In this document: in pieces, positions 34,694 through 43,889 of the stretch
Numbering within the stretch: the stretch's first letter is position 1
Layout of the letters: every line of letters begins with the position of its first letter
Source of the DNA: Paenibacillus oralis
GTDB taxonomy: Bacteria; Bacillota; Bacilli; Paenibacillales; Paenibacillaceae
Direction: 5' to 3'
Assembly: GCF_003863965.1 (NCBI RefSeq)
Contig: NZ_RRCN01000002.1
Location: 454,226-518,225 of the forward strand
Length of the DNA stretch: 64,000 nucleotides
Notes under the pieces: generated by a model
Told to the model about the DNA's origin: nothing
What the model saw: only the letters and a program-made list of their open reading frames with translations
Databases searched by the model: none
Translations under genes and position numbers: made by a program

Positions 34694-36082
34694 ATGAAAG
34701 AATTGTTAGAAAAAGGGACCTCGCTCAACCCCGAAGTGGTCGGTCGTAAAATTCGGGAAATCCGTAAGGAAAAAAAGAATTTAACGATCATTCAGCTCGC
34801 CCAAAAGCTAGGGTATGCAACGGGTAAATTGAGTAATATTGAAAGGGGGAAGCGAGCCAAATTCCCGCTTGAAGAACTGGAGGTGATTGCCAAGGTCTTG
34901 GAGGAACCTCTAGAAACTTTTTTGAAAGATGATTCAGATTACCTAAACGAACTTGAGCATATTAAACAAAAAATTAGTTTAGCAAAGCATCGACTAAGTG
35001 CAGGTCTTGTGACCGGTCTAAAACCTACTCTTACGGATCTTCAAGAAACGATTGAGAAAGTAGCAGTACACGATGTGATGGTTCATTTGAATTTTTTATG
35101 GGCTGAATATTACAGGGGGCTCTGTGATTACGATCTCGCTTCCGAATACTACAAAGAAATATTGAACACAGAGGTTTATGATAAGGAAGCTATTGAGATA
35201 AAAATGAGGACATTTAACGCACTTGCATCTTTACAGATACATGAGCGTCAGCTTAAGGAAGCTGTTCTAACTTTGAGAACTGCTTTGAACTTCATAGAAA
35301 AACACGATGGGACGTTAAACTTAGACAAGGCTAATGTTCATTACAATTTAACACTTATTTATTTCAGGTTAGGTTATTTAGATCTGGCTGAGTATCATGT
35401 TCAGAGCTGCTTAGAAATAACAAAAGGAAAAAATGAACAAGCATACTACTATGCTCTGTATCTGCTTTCAATAACCTACTGGTTAAAGCAGAAGTTTGAG
35501 CAAGCGCGAAAGCTTCTGTTTGAGTCTATGAATTGGTTCCAACGCCAAAAAGATTTGGGTAGCTTATTTAACTCTCTTGAGTTTATATTTTTTATATATC
35601 AAGTAAAACCGAATTTAATCTTTATTGAGATGCTTAATGATATAAGGGAGTTTCTTAATGTTGTGGTTCCAGATCATATACTGCCACAAAAATTACGGTG
35701 TTTCTTCAGATATATTGAGTTTGAAATTGAACGAGAAAATTATTTAACGGCACATGAAATGTTGGATATATGTAAAGGATACCTCTCAGATAATTCAATC
35801 GAAGATGGATATAAAGCTTACTTGTTGGAAGCGATATTGATACGAATTACTTCTAAGAATATGGTAGCCGAGATACATGCTTTAGAAAAAGCTTTAACCT
35901 ACTTTAGTCCAGGTGACCGTTCCCTTCAAAAAGCATCAGTGTTGTCTCAATTAGGAAAACTTAAAGCCACATGTGAAAATATTTATTATGAGGAAGCCCT
36001 AAGTATATTCGATGAAATATATAATAAACAAGTAAAATTTGATCACACCATTTTATCATTATTGCCCAATGCCATGTATTAG
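34694..36082 (+). CDS. XRE-type HTH regulator with TPR repeats (RRNPP-like)
   Basis: 462 residues. Residues about 10-70 are an XRE helix-turn-helix (VGRKIREIRKEKKNLTIIQL, LGYATGKLSNIERGKR). The remaining 390 residues are helical repeats of TPR type (AEYYRGLCDYDLASEYYKEI, VHYNLTLIYFRLGYLDLAEY, KLKATCENIYYEEALSIFDE). HTH plus TPR is the architecture of RRNPP quorum-sensing receptors (PlcR, PrgX, NprR, Rgg), which bind secreted peptides and often control conjugation or lysogeny. No obvious pro-peptide gene follows, so peptide control is inference. The ribosome site is weak (AGGG). A terminator hairpin lies directly after the stop. Confidence 0.75.
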   Translation: MKELLEKGTSLNPEVVGRKIREIRKEKKNLTIIQLAQKLGYATGKLSNIERGKRAKFPLEELEVIAKVLEEPLETFLKDDSDYLNELEHIKQKISLAKHRLSAGLVTGLKPTLTDLQETIEKVAVHDVMVHLNFLWAEYYRGLCDYDLASEYYKEILNTEVYDKEAIEIKMRTFNALASLQIHERQLKEAVLTLRTALNFIEKHDGTLNLDKANVHYNLTLIYFRLGYLDLAEYHVQSCLEITKGKNEQAYYYALYLLSITYWLKQKFEQARKLLFESMNWFQRQKDLGSLFNSLEFIFFIYQVKPNLIFIEMLNDIREFLNVVVPDHILPQKLRCFFRYIEFEIERENYLTAHEMLDICKGYLSDNSIEDGYKAYLLEAILIRITSKNMVAEIHALEKALTYFSPGDRSLQKASVLSQLGKLKATCENIYYEEALSIFDEIYNKQVKFDHTILSLLPNAMY

Positions 36083-36089
36083 TATTAGA

Positions 36090-36122
36090 TAGCAGCGGTT
36101 TGGAGCATCCACTCTGCTGCTA
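36090..36122 (+). terminator. intrinsic terminator
   Basis: TAGCAGC pairs with GCTGCTA and is followed by TTTGG. Confidence 0.5.
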
Positions 36123-36204
36123 TTTGGTTAAGGCTTCACTAAAACTTTTTCTTATTTTCTGTTAGAATGAATGGATAATTTGCTTGAAGAGAGGAGGTAC
36201 CCTT

Positions 36205-36996
36205 GTGAAGGGGGTTCTGTCGAAATTCACAAAACCAATAAGTATTGAACGATACTTCAGCAGCCTTCCTTTGTACGGAACAGTCGAATCAGTAGATTCA
36301 CTTTCTGGATATTTTCTAAGACCGGAGTTAAAGGATCTTCTTCTCCAAAGCAATCAGTACATGGACAATAGAAACAAACAACTTGTCTTAACGGATCATG
36401 CTTACGAACGCTGGAACCAAAGAGTGGCTTATTCCACGGAGAAAACAATACTTGAAAATAAATTGAATATTCTCTACGCAATGCTTGATAGGGTTGACTT
36501 TATTACTCACGAGATGGGGGTGATTGACAAAGATATACTATTCACTTATGAACAAGAACAAGGAAGAATTATTATTTCAACCTTTTATGGGCGGCTCTCT
36601 CAAAATCCATCATTAAACCATTTTGAGACTATGCGAAACTATAATCATCAGAGCGATGACTATATTGAACTTTCCTTGGTTGATTCTATACTATCCTCAT
36701 TGTTCGATCCTCCAATACCGGCCCAACGCATGATTTTTAAAGGGAGTACATCACAATACTTGATCGATAAGTACAGCGACAATGAACGTTCTTTGTTTGT
36801 GCTTTTGGTTCTTGAGGGAGCCGAGAAGGGATTACTTCGAGAGATTTACTCTGACCGACCAGAGTGTGAGAAAATTGAGAAGAGCGTACGTCAGGCAATA
36901 TCGTTGCTTGGAGAAGAAGAATTTGTATATAATCATATAGCTTTTCATTACCCAGATGAACTCAGTAAGCGTCTCAAAAAGCTAAAAGGAAAATAA
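36205..36996 (+). CDS. hypothetical protein, 263 residues
   Basis: The start is GTG eight bases after GAGGAGG; an upstream TTG in frame overlaps that site. Near residue 65 is TDHAYERWNQRV, a DHAxxRxxxR motif that occurs in several small RNase-like or phage-related proteins, but the rest is unfamiliar. The C-terminus is basic (LSKRLKKLKGK). It may be controlled by the HTH/TPR regulator next to it, but it has its own upstream region. Confidence 0.55.
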   Translation: MKGVLSKFTKPISIERYFSSLPLYGTVESVDSLSGYFLRPELKDLLLQSNQYMDNRNKQLVLTDHAYERWNQRVAYSTEKTILENKLNILYAMLDRVDFITHEMGVIDKDILFTYEQEQGRIIISTFYGRLSQNPSLNHFETMRNYNHQSDDYIELSLVDSILSSLFDPPIPAQRMIFKGSTSQYLIDKYSDNERSLFVLLVLEGAEKGLLREIYSDRPECEKIEKSVRQAISLLGEEEFVYNHIAFHYPDELSKRLKKLKGK

Positions 36997-37005
36997 AAAT
37001 AAAAA

Positions 37006-37030
37006 ACACCCTTGAGCATTCAAAGGTGTA
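37006..37030. terminator. terminator between convergent genes
   Basis: CACCCTTG pairs with CAAAGGTG. The leftward side continues into a T-rich run (six T then ATTTT), so it chiefly ends the leftward gene. Confidence 0.65.
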
Positions 37031-37045
37031 CACTTGAAAGAAATT

Positions 37046-37405
37046 CTATTGGTCAGCTCGCCAAACCTGAGTCTTAGAACGATTTCTGCTTTTATGTTTT
37101 TGTTTTTCCTCTTTACGTTTGTTACCGAGGTAAGTAAATAATTGATTTTTTTCTTGAAAGGTTATTTGAAGGTCGTTAAATAATAAACTTTCAAGTTGTT
37201 CCCATGCATTCTGAAGAGTTTTAACTTCGATTTCTTTGCGCTCATTTTGCCGAGCAATTTCTTCAATAGAAACACGGGGATTTATTGATGGATCAAATTG
37301 GCTGTAATCGATGGGTTCTCTGGATGTTAATAAATCAACTAATTCTGTTATCATTTCAATCTTCTTTATATTGTTATTGGCTATATGTGCATCGTTTTCA
37401 GACAT
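37046..37405 (-). CDS. hypothetical protein, 119 residues
   Basis: The start ATG is preceded by AAAGGCGG. The product is acidic and helical in its first two thirds (IKKIEMITELVDLLTSREPI) and ends in a basic tail (KRKEEKQKHKSRNRSKTQVW) that could bind nucleic acid. No family recognised. Confidence 0.6.
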   Translation of the reverse strand: MSENDAHIANNNIKKIEMITELVDLLTSREPIDYSQFDPSINPRVSIEEIARQNERKEIEVKTLQNAWEQLESLLFNDLQITFQEKNQLFTYLGNKRKEEKQKHKSRNRSKTQVWRADQ

Positions 37406-37574
37406 TGAGAGGCCGCCTTTCCATAAACTAGTCTAAGAATAAACTACCGTATTAACGGAACAATTGTCAAAACCAATTTTCATTTCTCAAATGATGAATG
37501 CTTTGATATATTTTACACGAATCATGCCATTTGGTTTTCAAATGACTTATTCTCTAGTTAAGAGTCTTTATCCC

Positions 37575-37685
37575 TTGTCTATAAAAAGGATAGTGAAGTA
37601 TAATAATATCAGAAACTGAATATCTGGAAACTGGAAGCACCAGTTATAGCGATAATCGCTATGGCTGGTGCTTCCTTTTTTTGTT
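37575..37685 (+). promoter_or_regulatory. promoter and GGAAGCACC leader hairpin, copy 6
   Basis: TTGTCT, 18 bp, TATAAT (37599-37604), then AAACTGAATATCTGGAAAC, GGAAGCACCAG (from 37633) pairing with CTGGTGCTTCC, inner stem AGCGAT/ATCGCT, and seven T. About 65 bases before the coupling-protein start. Confidence 0.85.
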
Positions 37686-37747
37686 TTTAGGAGGCGATCG
37701 ACACATTTTTATTTTTTCAATGACTTTTAATAAAAGGAAGGTGACCC

Positions 37748-40700
37748 ATGGACGACAGTTCTGTAAACGGAGCAACCGGTAGTTCTATGCCGCCACGATT
37801 CAGTTCGTTTGCAAAGAAATGGTGGGTTGATAACCGAGAAAGACTTGAGGAGTGGTATCGAATTTATTTCCATACCATTAGCGTTACGCTCCTTTTGATT
37901 GTCAATTTGTGGCTTGGATTTTCGTCATTTTTATTGTTCTTTGCGCAGTGGTATCACGTTGATTCGGGACCGGTAGGTTTCTTATCCCTTTTTTTAAAAA
38001 ATCCGAATCCACATGGACCCTTGACAAACCTATTCAACCTTTTTTACGTTCCTTTAGATCATCATATGGCTGTCTGGATCTTATTGGTTCTCAACCTGCC
38101 GTTATTTAACTGGCTGTACTCGACAACTACCCAACCCATCATGCGGGGGTATTCAACTATTATTAGTTGGACTTCCAAACGTGGACGAATAGCTGCAGCT
38201 ATCTTATCAGGCATTCCATTCTTTTGTTCTTTTACAGCAGTTTTCGCGTGGTATGTAAGACACTACCTATTTGACTTTTTCACTTCGGTAAAGTCAGATA
38301 AGGAATACCTTGTCGTTCATTCAATGGAGAGTTTCGGGTATGTACTCATGTGTGTACCTATATTCATCTCTTTGTTTTCTGTCTACCTGATAGCTAAGGA
38401 ATTTTATCGCAACGAAGATATTCAAAAGATGTTTTTTAAGTGGGAGTTTCCGCTACTTGCCAGTCAATCCTTTTCACTTCGTGGGAAGTCTTGCGATGTA
38501 ATTGTCGGATGGGAGAAAGATACCAACAAACCAATAGTGCTAAAGGAAAACTCTCGTTATTTGCACGAATTGATTGTCGGCGCTACCGGTACGGGTAAGA
38601 CTTCAACAGCCATTTTAATACGGATTATTCAGGATCTCATTCGTATAGCTCGAGGAAGAAGAATGGGGGTTGTTGTTCTTGAACCCAAGGGTGACTTGAT
38701 AAGGGATGTTCAAAAACTTTGCGCAAAGTTAGGAATCCAAGGCGATAAGATCAAGATCGTCGATCCAACGGACCTTGTCCGATCTATTAAGTTTAATCCT
38801 TTCCTCGGTCCGTTGGAAGCTGCAGCTGAAACCTTCCGGGGGGTACTAGATGCGTTAGCCGGCGACCAGGATGAATTTTTCAAAGGCCAACAAAATGAAA
38901 CCGCCAGCCTTTATACTATGCTGGGGAAAATTCGTTACGGAAACATCTTTTCCATTGTACAGATGCAACAGATGTATAGCGATCCTCGTTACTTAGCCAA
39001 CATTACTGAAGAGGTAAGAGTGGCTCTTGACAAGGAATTGTCTGACACTGATCTTCCTCCGGAAAAGAAAATACTTTTTGAGCGGTATGATCGTGTTGTT
39101 GCTTATTTCGAGAATGATGTCCTTGAGTATAAGACTTTCAGGGATAAAGAGGGCAACGTCAACCCTGTCGTTTATCAATCTGGCCATAAATATGAGGGCC
39201 AGCAGGTAGTCGACAACAAGAAGGATAAGTTCGTCACTGGTGCTAAGAAATACTTGAATGACATCGTGATGAATGCAATGCTCTCCCAGTTGATGGTTGC
39301 AAATGATGGAGAGGAGGCGCTGGATATAGACAGATTCCTTCAAGAAGGCGGCGTTCTTCTTGTGAATACCGCCCTTGGGGAACTGGAAGAACTTAGTTTG
39401 TCTTTTGGTCAATTTTTTATTCGCCAATTCCAATCCAGTGTGTTCCGTCGTCCTCCGGATGAAAGTGGCGTCAAACGTTGCCCGATCTTTTTCAATATTG
39501 ACGAATTCCCATTGTACATCAACGAAGCATTTGTACGTTTACTAACCCTTGGCCGTTCGTTTAAGGTAGGCACACTAATAGCCATTCAGTCACTAGGACA
39601 GCTGAAGGTTGTAGTACCGGGATACGATAACACTGTTATGAACTCCGCTCGGAATAAAACAGTTTTTGGTGGTGGTGAATTCGAAGATAATGAAAGGTTC
39701 TCCCAAAACTTCGGTGAGGAGCACCACGTTGAAGAGTCTATGAATGAATCGACCACACCGGTAAGTATGCCAAACCAAAGTTGGGGAATGAGGTACAACA
39801 CTCAACGAAAGCTCGAGGCGAGGTTTACTCCAACTGATATTAAAGAGCAACCATTTAAGCACTTCATTGTAGACTTGGTTGATGGTGACGGTAGTGTACA
39901 AGCCCCTGTCGAGGCTTATGGTAAATTCATTACCGAGACAAAGTTCATCAAGAAGTTTGTCAATATTGGACAGATTGAATTCGAAACAAAAAATCACAAG
40001 CCGCTTGCTATTGCTGCTCATAAATTGGTACACTTTAATCTTTTGAGACCACTCTTTGCAGAGAGTGTAAAGGAAGAAGACATTCAAAAAACATCGCAGG
40101 TTGAAGAAGTTCAGGAAGATAAAGCCCCCATTGAAATGTTACCAACATCACCGGTGCAGGACGATGAAGAGGAGCTGCCATTGAATGGAACTGCAATTGT
40201 ACCCCTGGAAAGCCAGAATGGAATGGAGCAACAACGCGGGTATACGCCAGATCCCGTATTCTCAGAACAAACTAGGGTTCAAACTCCAGTTGATGTTTCA
40301 TCTCATCCGTATGAAGAAGTCCAGCGGTTAGTTGCTGTAGATGACGAAGAAGAATCTCCACTTGATCAAACGATGCCAGTTGGACAAAGACAACCTATCA
40401 CACTTTCTCCTGAAGAAGAGGAGAGCTATGAATTTTATAACGACTCAACGAGAAGCTTTCCCGCAGATAGTGGAAATTCGGAATATGATGGGGTTCTAAG
40501 TGTAATAGATGATGATCCTTCTCTTCATCCAGTTAGTACAGACAATACGATGGATCATGTGGAAGATAGTATTCGATTACCAAATGCTATGGAAGCCTCG
40601 TTAAACACCTTATTTAATCAGTTGGATAAACCAACTTCTGTGGAACAAAGTATTCATCACGACAGTGATTCGTCCAAAGGCGGGTGGGATTTGGCAGACA

Positions 40701-40933
40701 TCACCACAGATTCTAATCAAGGGGTACAAGTTGTTGGACCAACTAATATCCCAACAAATCAACCTACGAAAAAAAGAGAAACGATTTCACCGGCGCAGGG
40801 GGCTGAGAGTACCGAAATAGATCGGGATCTTATTGACCTAGTAGCAGAAAACAAAAAAAGTGGCCGATCAATTCAACAAGAGATCGCCAACTCTCGGATT
40901 ACTGTTTTGCATGACACGGTTGAAGAGGATTAA
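37748..40933 (+). CDS. VirD4/TraG-like type IV coupling protein
   Basis: 1061 residues, ATG behind AAGGAAGGTG. Membrane segments lie at about 40-70, 115-130, 155-180 and 195-215. Walker A is GATGTGKT at about 278-285. VVVLEPKGDL follows, and the Walker B-like FFNIDEFPLY lies at about 580-590. Both are typical of VirD4/TraG/TraD ATPases that pump the relaxase-DNA complex into the mating channel at the inner membrane. The last 270 residues are acidic and disordered, much longer than usual, and may dock substrates. It heads a unit with its own leader hairpin and lies before the S1 and replication-relaxation genes. No VirB4 or relaxase lies in this window, so the rest of the machinery must be elsewhere. 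Confidence 0.85.
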   Translation: MDDSSVNGATGSSMPPRFSSFAKKWWVDNRERLEEWYRIYFHTISVTLLLIVNLWLGFSSFLLFFAQWYHVDSGPVGFLSLFLKNPNPHGPLTNLFNLFYVPLDHHMAVWILLVLNLPLFNWLYSTTTQPIMRGYSTIISWTSKRGRIAAAILSGIPFFCSFTAVFAWYVRHYLFDFFTSVKSDKEYLVVHSMESFGYVLMCVPIFISLFSVYLIAKEFYRNEDIQKMFFKWEFPLLASQSFSLRGKSCDVIVGWEKDTNKPIVLKENSRYLHELIVGATGTGKTSTAILIRIIQDLIRIARGRRMGVVVLEPKGDLIRDVQKLCAKLGIQGDKIKIVDPTDLVRSIKFNPFLGPLEAAAETFRGVLDALAGDQDEFFKGQQNETASLYTMLGKIRYGNIFSIVQMQQMYSDPRYLANITEEVRVALDKELSDTDLPPEKKILFERYDRVVAYFENDVLEYKTFRDKEGNVNPVVYQSGHKYEGQQVVDNKKDKFVTGAKKYLNDIVMNAMLSQLMVANDGEEALDIDRFLQEGGVLLVNTALGELEELSLSFGQFFIRQFQSSVFRRPPDESGVKRCPIFFNIDEFPLYINEAFVRLLTLGRSFKVGTLIAIQSLGQLKVVVPGYDNTVMNSARNKTVFGGGEFEDNERFSQNFGEEHHVEESMNESTTPVSMPNQSWGMRYNTQRKLEARFTPTDIKEQPFKHFIVDLVDGDGSVQAPVEAYGKFITETKFIKKFVNIGQIEFETKNHKPLAIAAHKLVHFNLLRPLFAESVKEEDIQKTSQVEEVQEDKAPIEMLPTSPVQDDEEELPLNGTAIVPLESQNGMEQQRGYTPDPVFSEQTRVQTPVDVSSHPYEEVQRLVAVDDEEESPLDQTMPVGQRQPITLSPEEEESYEFYNDSTRSFPADSGNSEYDGVLSVIDDDPSLHPVSTDNTMDHVEDSIRLPNAMEASLNTLFNQLDKPTSVEQSIHHDSDSSKGGWDLADITTDSNQGVQVVGPTNIPTNQPTKKRETISPAQGAESTEIDRDLIDLVAENKKSGRSIQQEIANSRITVLHDTVEED

Positions 40934-40957
40934 TGAAAGTGGTTTTATGGCGCATGG

Positions 40958-41062
40958 TTGACAATGCTAAATTAAATCATTACTATATAATTAATTGAAT
41001 AGTTCGGAACGAGGAAGCACCTCGCACACACGGCTTTGGCCTGTGTACGAGGTGCTTTTTCT
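40958..41062 (+). promoter_or_regulatory. promoter and GGAAGCACC leader hairpin, copy 7
   Basis: TTGACA, 17 bp, TACTAT (TATAAT overlaps five bases on), then AATTGAATAGTTCGGAACG, GGAAGCACCTCG pairing with CGAGGTGCTT, inner CACA/TGTG stem, and five T. About 60 bases before the S1-domain gene. Confidence 0.85.
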
Positions 41063-41118
41063 ATTCTCCGGACAAATTTTTTTATTCCAAAATCTAAAGG
41101 AAAGAAGCTGATCAGGAA

Positions 41119-41988
41119 ATGCGTACTGTGGAACAACACTTTGATAGTGTTGGGGAAGAGCAACTGGCATGGGCGGACATCAAAGAATCGCAGCGTGTAA
41201 AGCAGGTCCTTTACGCTGAGGCGATCGGTCTAGAAACTCTCTCTTTCGGTAACAAGAAGGAAGAAATGCTAAAATTGAACTACAAAGGGGTTTATGGTTA
41301 CCTTCCGAAATCCCGCATCGATAATTATGAATTCAAAGGACTTCACCATTTCCTGGGTAAGGAATTCGAATTCGTCGTGGAACAAGTAGACCTCGAAGGC
41401 CATTGGTTCCTGGCAAACCGGATTGAAGCACTGGAAGTTTCGGCGAAACGCTTCTGGAAATCGGCCAAGGTTGGCCAAGTATTAGTTGGCTTCATTAGAG
41501 GTATGGATGTATCTCGACTTTATCTTCTGGTTGAAGGCGTGCCGGCGATCATGGGGAGAGAGGACGTAAGCTATTCCTATATCGATGACATGCGTAGCGA
41601 GTTCGAAATTGGTGACACCATTAACGTAAAAATCACAAACCTGGAAGCTCCTACTGAGGAAAACGGCGATGGCGTTCTCGAAGTAAGTGCAAAAGTACTC
41701 CAGAGAGATCCATGGGGGCAAATCGCGCACTACAAGGAAGGCAGTTCATACAGCGGCATAATTACGAAGGTTCACCCTTTGCATGGCGTCTTCTTGGAGC
41801 TCGTTCCCGGCTTGAGGGTGAGGACAAATTTCCCTCCGAATGCAAATCCGACAGTTTTGCAGAAGGGAAAGAAGATTACCATCAAGGTGTTGGAGATCAA
41901 TCATCGCGAAAGACGTTTGAAGGCCATAACGATCATTCCGCAAAAATCCATCAACGCCGGCAGACGCGGCGGTAGAGTGGTACAATGA
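41119..41988 (+). CDS. S1-domain RNA-binding protein
   Basis: 289 residues with at least two S1-like OB folds: GVYGYLPKSRIDNYEF near 53-70, VGQVLVGFIRGMDVSRLYLL near 120-140 continuing to MGREDVSYSY, and EGSSYSGIITKVHPLHGVFL near 205-225. The order resembles part of ribosomal protein S1 or of plasmid-borne S1 paralogues seen in large Bacillus plasmids. It would bind mRNA, so it is one candidate to act on the leader RNAs of this replicon (inference). Its stop overlaps the start of the next gene (ATGA). Confidence 0.8.
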   Translation: MRTVEQHFDSVGEEQLAWADIKESQRVKQVLYAEAIGLETLSFGNKKEEMLKLNYKGVYGYLPKSRIDNYEFKGLHHFLGKEFEFVVEQVDLEGHWFLANRIEALEVSAKRFWKSAKVGQVLVGFIRGMDVSRLYLLVEGVPAIMGREDVSYSYIDDMRSEFEIGDTINVKITNLEAPTEENGDGVLEVSAKVLQRDPWGQIAHYKEGSSYSGIITKVHPLHGVFLELVPGLRVRTNFPPNANPTVLQKGKKITIKVLEINHRERRLKAITIIPQKSINAGRRGGRVVQ

Positions 41989-43142
41989 GTGCAAATCCCG
42001 GGTTACTCACTTTTGGATCGGAGCAACCCGAACGTCCGGTGAGAGGGGTTACCCCCTCTCCTCCCGCATTTGCTTTTCAAATAGTTCCTCCGGAGCGTAA
42101 TCCTTATGGCCAGGATGCACCGAACGACATTGAGGAAATGCTTTTACCGGACGGTTCCCAATTTGGGTTGTTTAGCGACCCGTATGCCCAACAAGTCTTT
42201 GTCAAAGCTAATGAAGGTGTACGTAATGGCCAATATTGGTTTAATGAAAAGCTAGCCGATGGCCACTTTCGCGAAAAAGAGATCAAACTTCTTGATTTGC
42301 TTTCGACGATTCGAATTGCAACAAGAAGCCAAATTCATCGGGCCTTCAATCAGGGGGACGTTCCGGATGATGATCGGAGCACGGCCGAGTTCATCAAAAA
42401 GTGCAGAAGAAATGGTATTATATGCGCCTTTTCATGGATTTCACCTTTGCAAGATGGTCGTAAGAAGCCTTTCGTGTATGCACTCACTCAGGCCGGGGCA
42501 AAAGCAGCAGAACTGGTGTTCCAAAAGAAATTGCCGGACAAGTTCTGGCTTCAACCCATCGTATTCCCACCTGGGCGATCTCCTTCGATGGATGTTTTTT
42601 TTCTCGACTTGATAGCGAATGAACTATATAGCGAATTGGTTCGGATCGACCGATTACTTGAATGGACTCGTCGGCCAACGATTAAAATTCCAAACTCGCA
42701 GTCAAATCATTACCCTTACGCTTCTTTTAAAATCATCAAAGACAAAAACGACTTTAAGCTGTTTTGGATTGAGGTGTTTCGGCCGACACGAGACTGGGTA
42801 AACAAAGTGGTTACACGTTTTCAAAGAACTCAACTCGCATACAACGCGCTTCAGGAATATCAAAGACCAAGCAGAATCATAATGATTGCAGACGGCGACA
42901 GCCGTGTGAAGATCCTATCCGAGCTTGCACAAAAGTTTATGCCAAGCGTAGAAATCCGTTTTACAACGGATGAAAGAATCCTCTCTGGTATTGGACCGGA
43001 CACTTTTATATCCTACAACTTCGAGAAGGAACAATTGATTCGTAGATCCTTCCCTTATCTTAAACCTGGCTTTGGTGGAATGACCGCATCCGAATATTAT
43101 GCATCGCTGCAACCGAATTTTGAAGACGATGAAGATCTGTAA
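41985..43142 (+). CDS. replication-relaxation family protein
   Basis: 385 residues, start overlapping the S1 gene stop. After a Pro-rich N-terminus, residues about 95-165 form a winged helix (KEIKLLDLLSTIRIATRSQI, KCRRNGIICAFSWI, FVYALTQAGAKAAE). The C-terminal half contains KLFWIEVFRPTRDWVNKVVT and IIMIADGDSRVKILSELAQK. The arrangement fits the Replic_Relax (replication-relaxation) family, found beside conjugation genes of Gram-positive plasmids and thought to act at oriT or in replication. Coexpression with the coupling protein supports a transfer role. Confidence 0.7.
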   Translation: MSANPGLLTFGSEQPERPVRGVTPSPPAFAFQIVPPERNPYGQDAPNDIEEMLLPDGSQFGLFSDPYAQQVFVKANEGVRNGQYWFNEKLADGHFREKEIKLLDLLSTIRIATRSQIHRAFNQGDVPDDDRSTAEFIKKCRRNGIICAFSWISPLQDGRKKPFVYALTQAGAKAAELVFQKKLPDKFWLQPIVFPPGRSPSMDVFFLDLIANELYSELVRIDRLLEWTRRPTIKIPNSQSNHYPYASFKIIKDKNDFKLFWIEVFRPTRDWVNKVVTRFQRTQLAYNALQEYQRPSRIIMIADGDSRVKILSELAQKFMPSVEIRFTTDERILSGIGPDTFISYNFEKEQLIRRSFPYLKPGFGGMTASEYYASLQPNFEDDEDL

Positions 43143-43158
43143 TCAATCGACATCTCAC

Positions 43159-43195
43159 ATTTTGAGAAAGGGGTTCCCCTTTCTCAAAATCGTCT
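43159..43195 (+). terminator. intrinsic terminator
   Basis: ATTTTGAGAAAGGGG and CCCCTTTCTCAAAAT are perfect 15-base inverted repeats two bases apart, directly after the replication-relaxation gene. Confidence 0.8.
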
Positions 43196-43305
43196 TTATA
43201 GTTGACAATTGAAACCTATTTATCTTAGAGTGAGATTATTATTAAAATTCGACCATAAAGCATGCGTGCTTTCTATATGCCAATAAAGAACGGGGACTGA
43301 AAAGA

Positions 43306-43575
43306 ATGAGCTATGAAAATTTTCCTGTTGATCCAGTTGATCTAATTATCATTAGTGACAGTTTGGATAATCGGACTAAGTTGAAATATTTAAAGATGTT
43401 TTATATTAATACTCAAGGTTATGTCGCGGCTAGCACAGACGAATCCAGCTATAACTTGTTTAAAATCGTTGAGGTTAAGGAAGGAAAGTCTGAACTTCAT
43501 GACATAAAGGATGATGCGGAATGGAACCAGGTCAACGAGTATTTACTGACTCATTACAAAGAAGTTCTCAGCTAA
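43306..43575 (+). CDS. hypothetical protein, 89 residues
   Basis: ATG about eleven bases after GGGGAC. The product is acidic with aromatic residues (NFPVDPVDLIIISDSLDNRT) and no motif. A small AAAGCA/TGCTTT hairpin occurs in its leader, and a terminator (AAAGCCT/AGGGCTTTTT) follows. Unknown function. Confidence 0.55.
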   Translation: MSYENFPVDPVDLIIISDSLDNRTKLKYLKMFYINTQGYVAASTDESSYNLFKIVEVKEGKSELHDIKDDAEWNQVNEYLLTHYKEVLS

Positions 43576-43583
43576 ATTGCTTC

Positions 43584-43607
43584 AAAGCCTGCGCGAAATA
43601 GGGCTTT
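43584..43607 (+). terminator. intrinsic terminator
   Basis: AAAGCCT pairs with AGGGCTT, followed by TTTATTG. Confidence 0.65.
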
Positions 43608-43889
43608 TTATTGTTTGATCGCTTATCAACTGTTTCTTTTTATGATATTATTTCTACATACGATATCTATTTTATTTCTCTTTGGTCCGGCCACACGGAA
43701 GGACCCGTTCTAACTTTTCATTCTCCGCATTTTTACGGAATATCTATGTTCAAAATCCATCTTTCTACTGATGTACCAATGTTTAATTGCTTATTTTTTT
43801 ATGAGCCACAACATTGGTTTTTCTGTAGATAGGTGGTTTTTTTATTTTTAATCTAATCATCTATTTGAGTTTGAGGAGGAAAAATCAAC
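43608..43889 (+). promoter_or_regulatory. long leader with terminator-like hairpin
   Basis: A 280-bp stretch without a convincing gene. ACCAATGTT (43775-43783) pairs with AACATTGGT (43810-43818) and runs into TTTTCTG, about 70 bases before the next gene. A TATTAT-like -10 lies near 43640. A 73-codon frame through it has very unusual composition and was not accepted. Confidence 0.5.

Noticed and set aside
43611..43832. 73-codon frame beginning MFDRLSTVSFYDIISTY
   Set aside because: Composition is dominated by Phe, Tyr, Ser and His from T-rich leader DNA, and there is no ribosome site; it overlaps a terminator and a leader hairpin.
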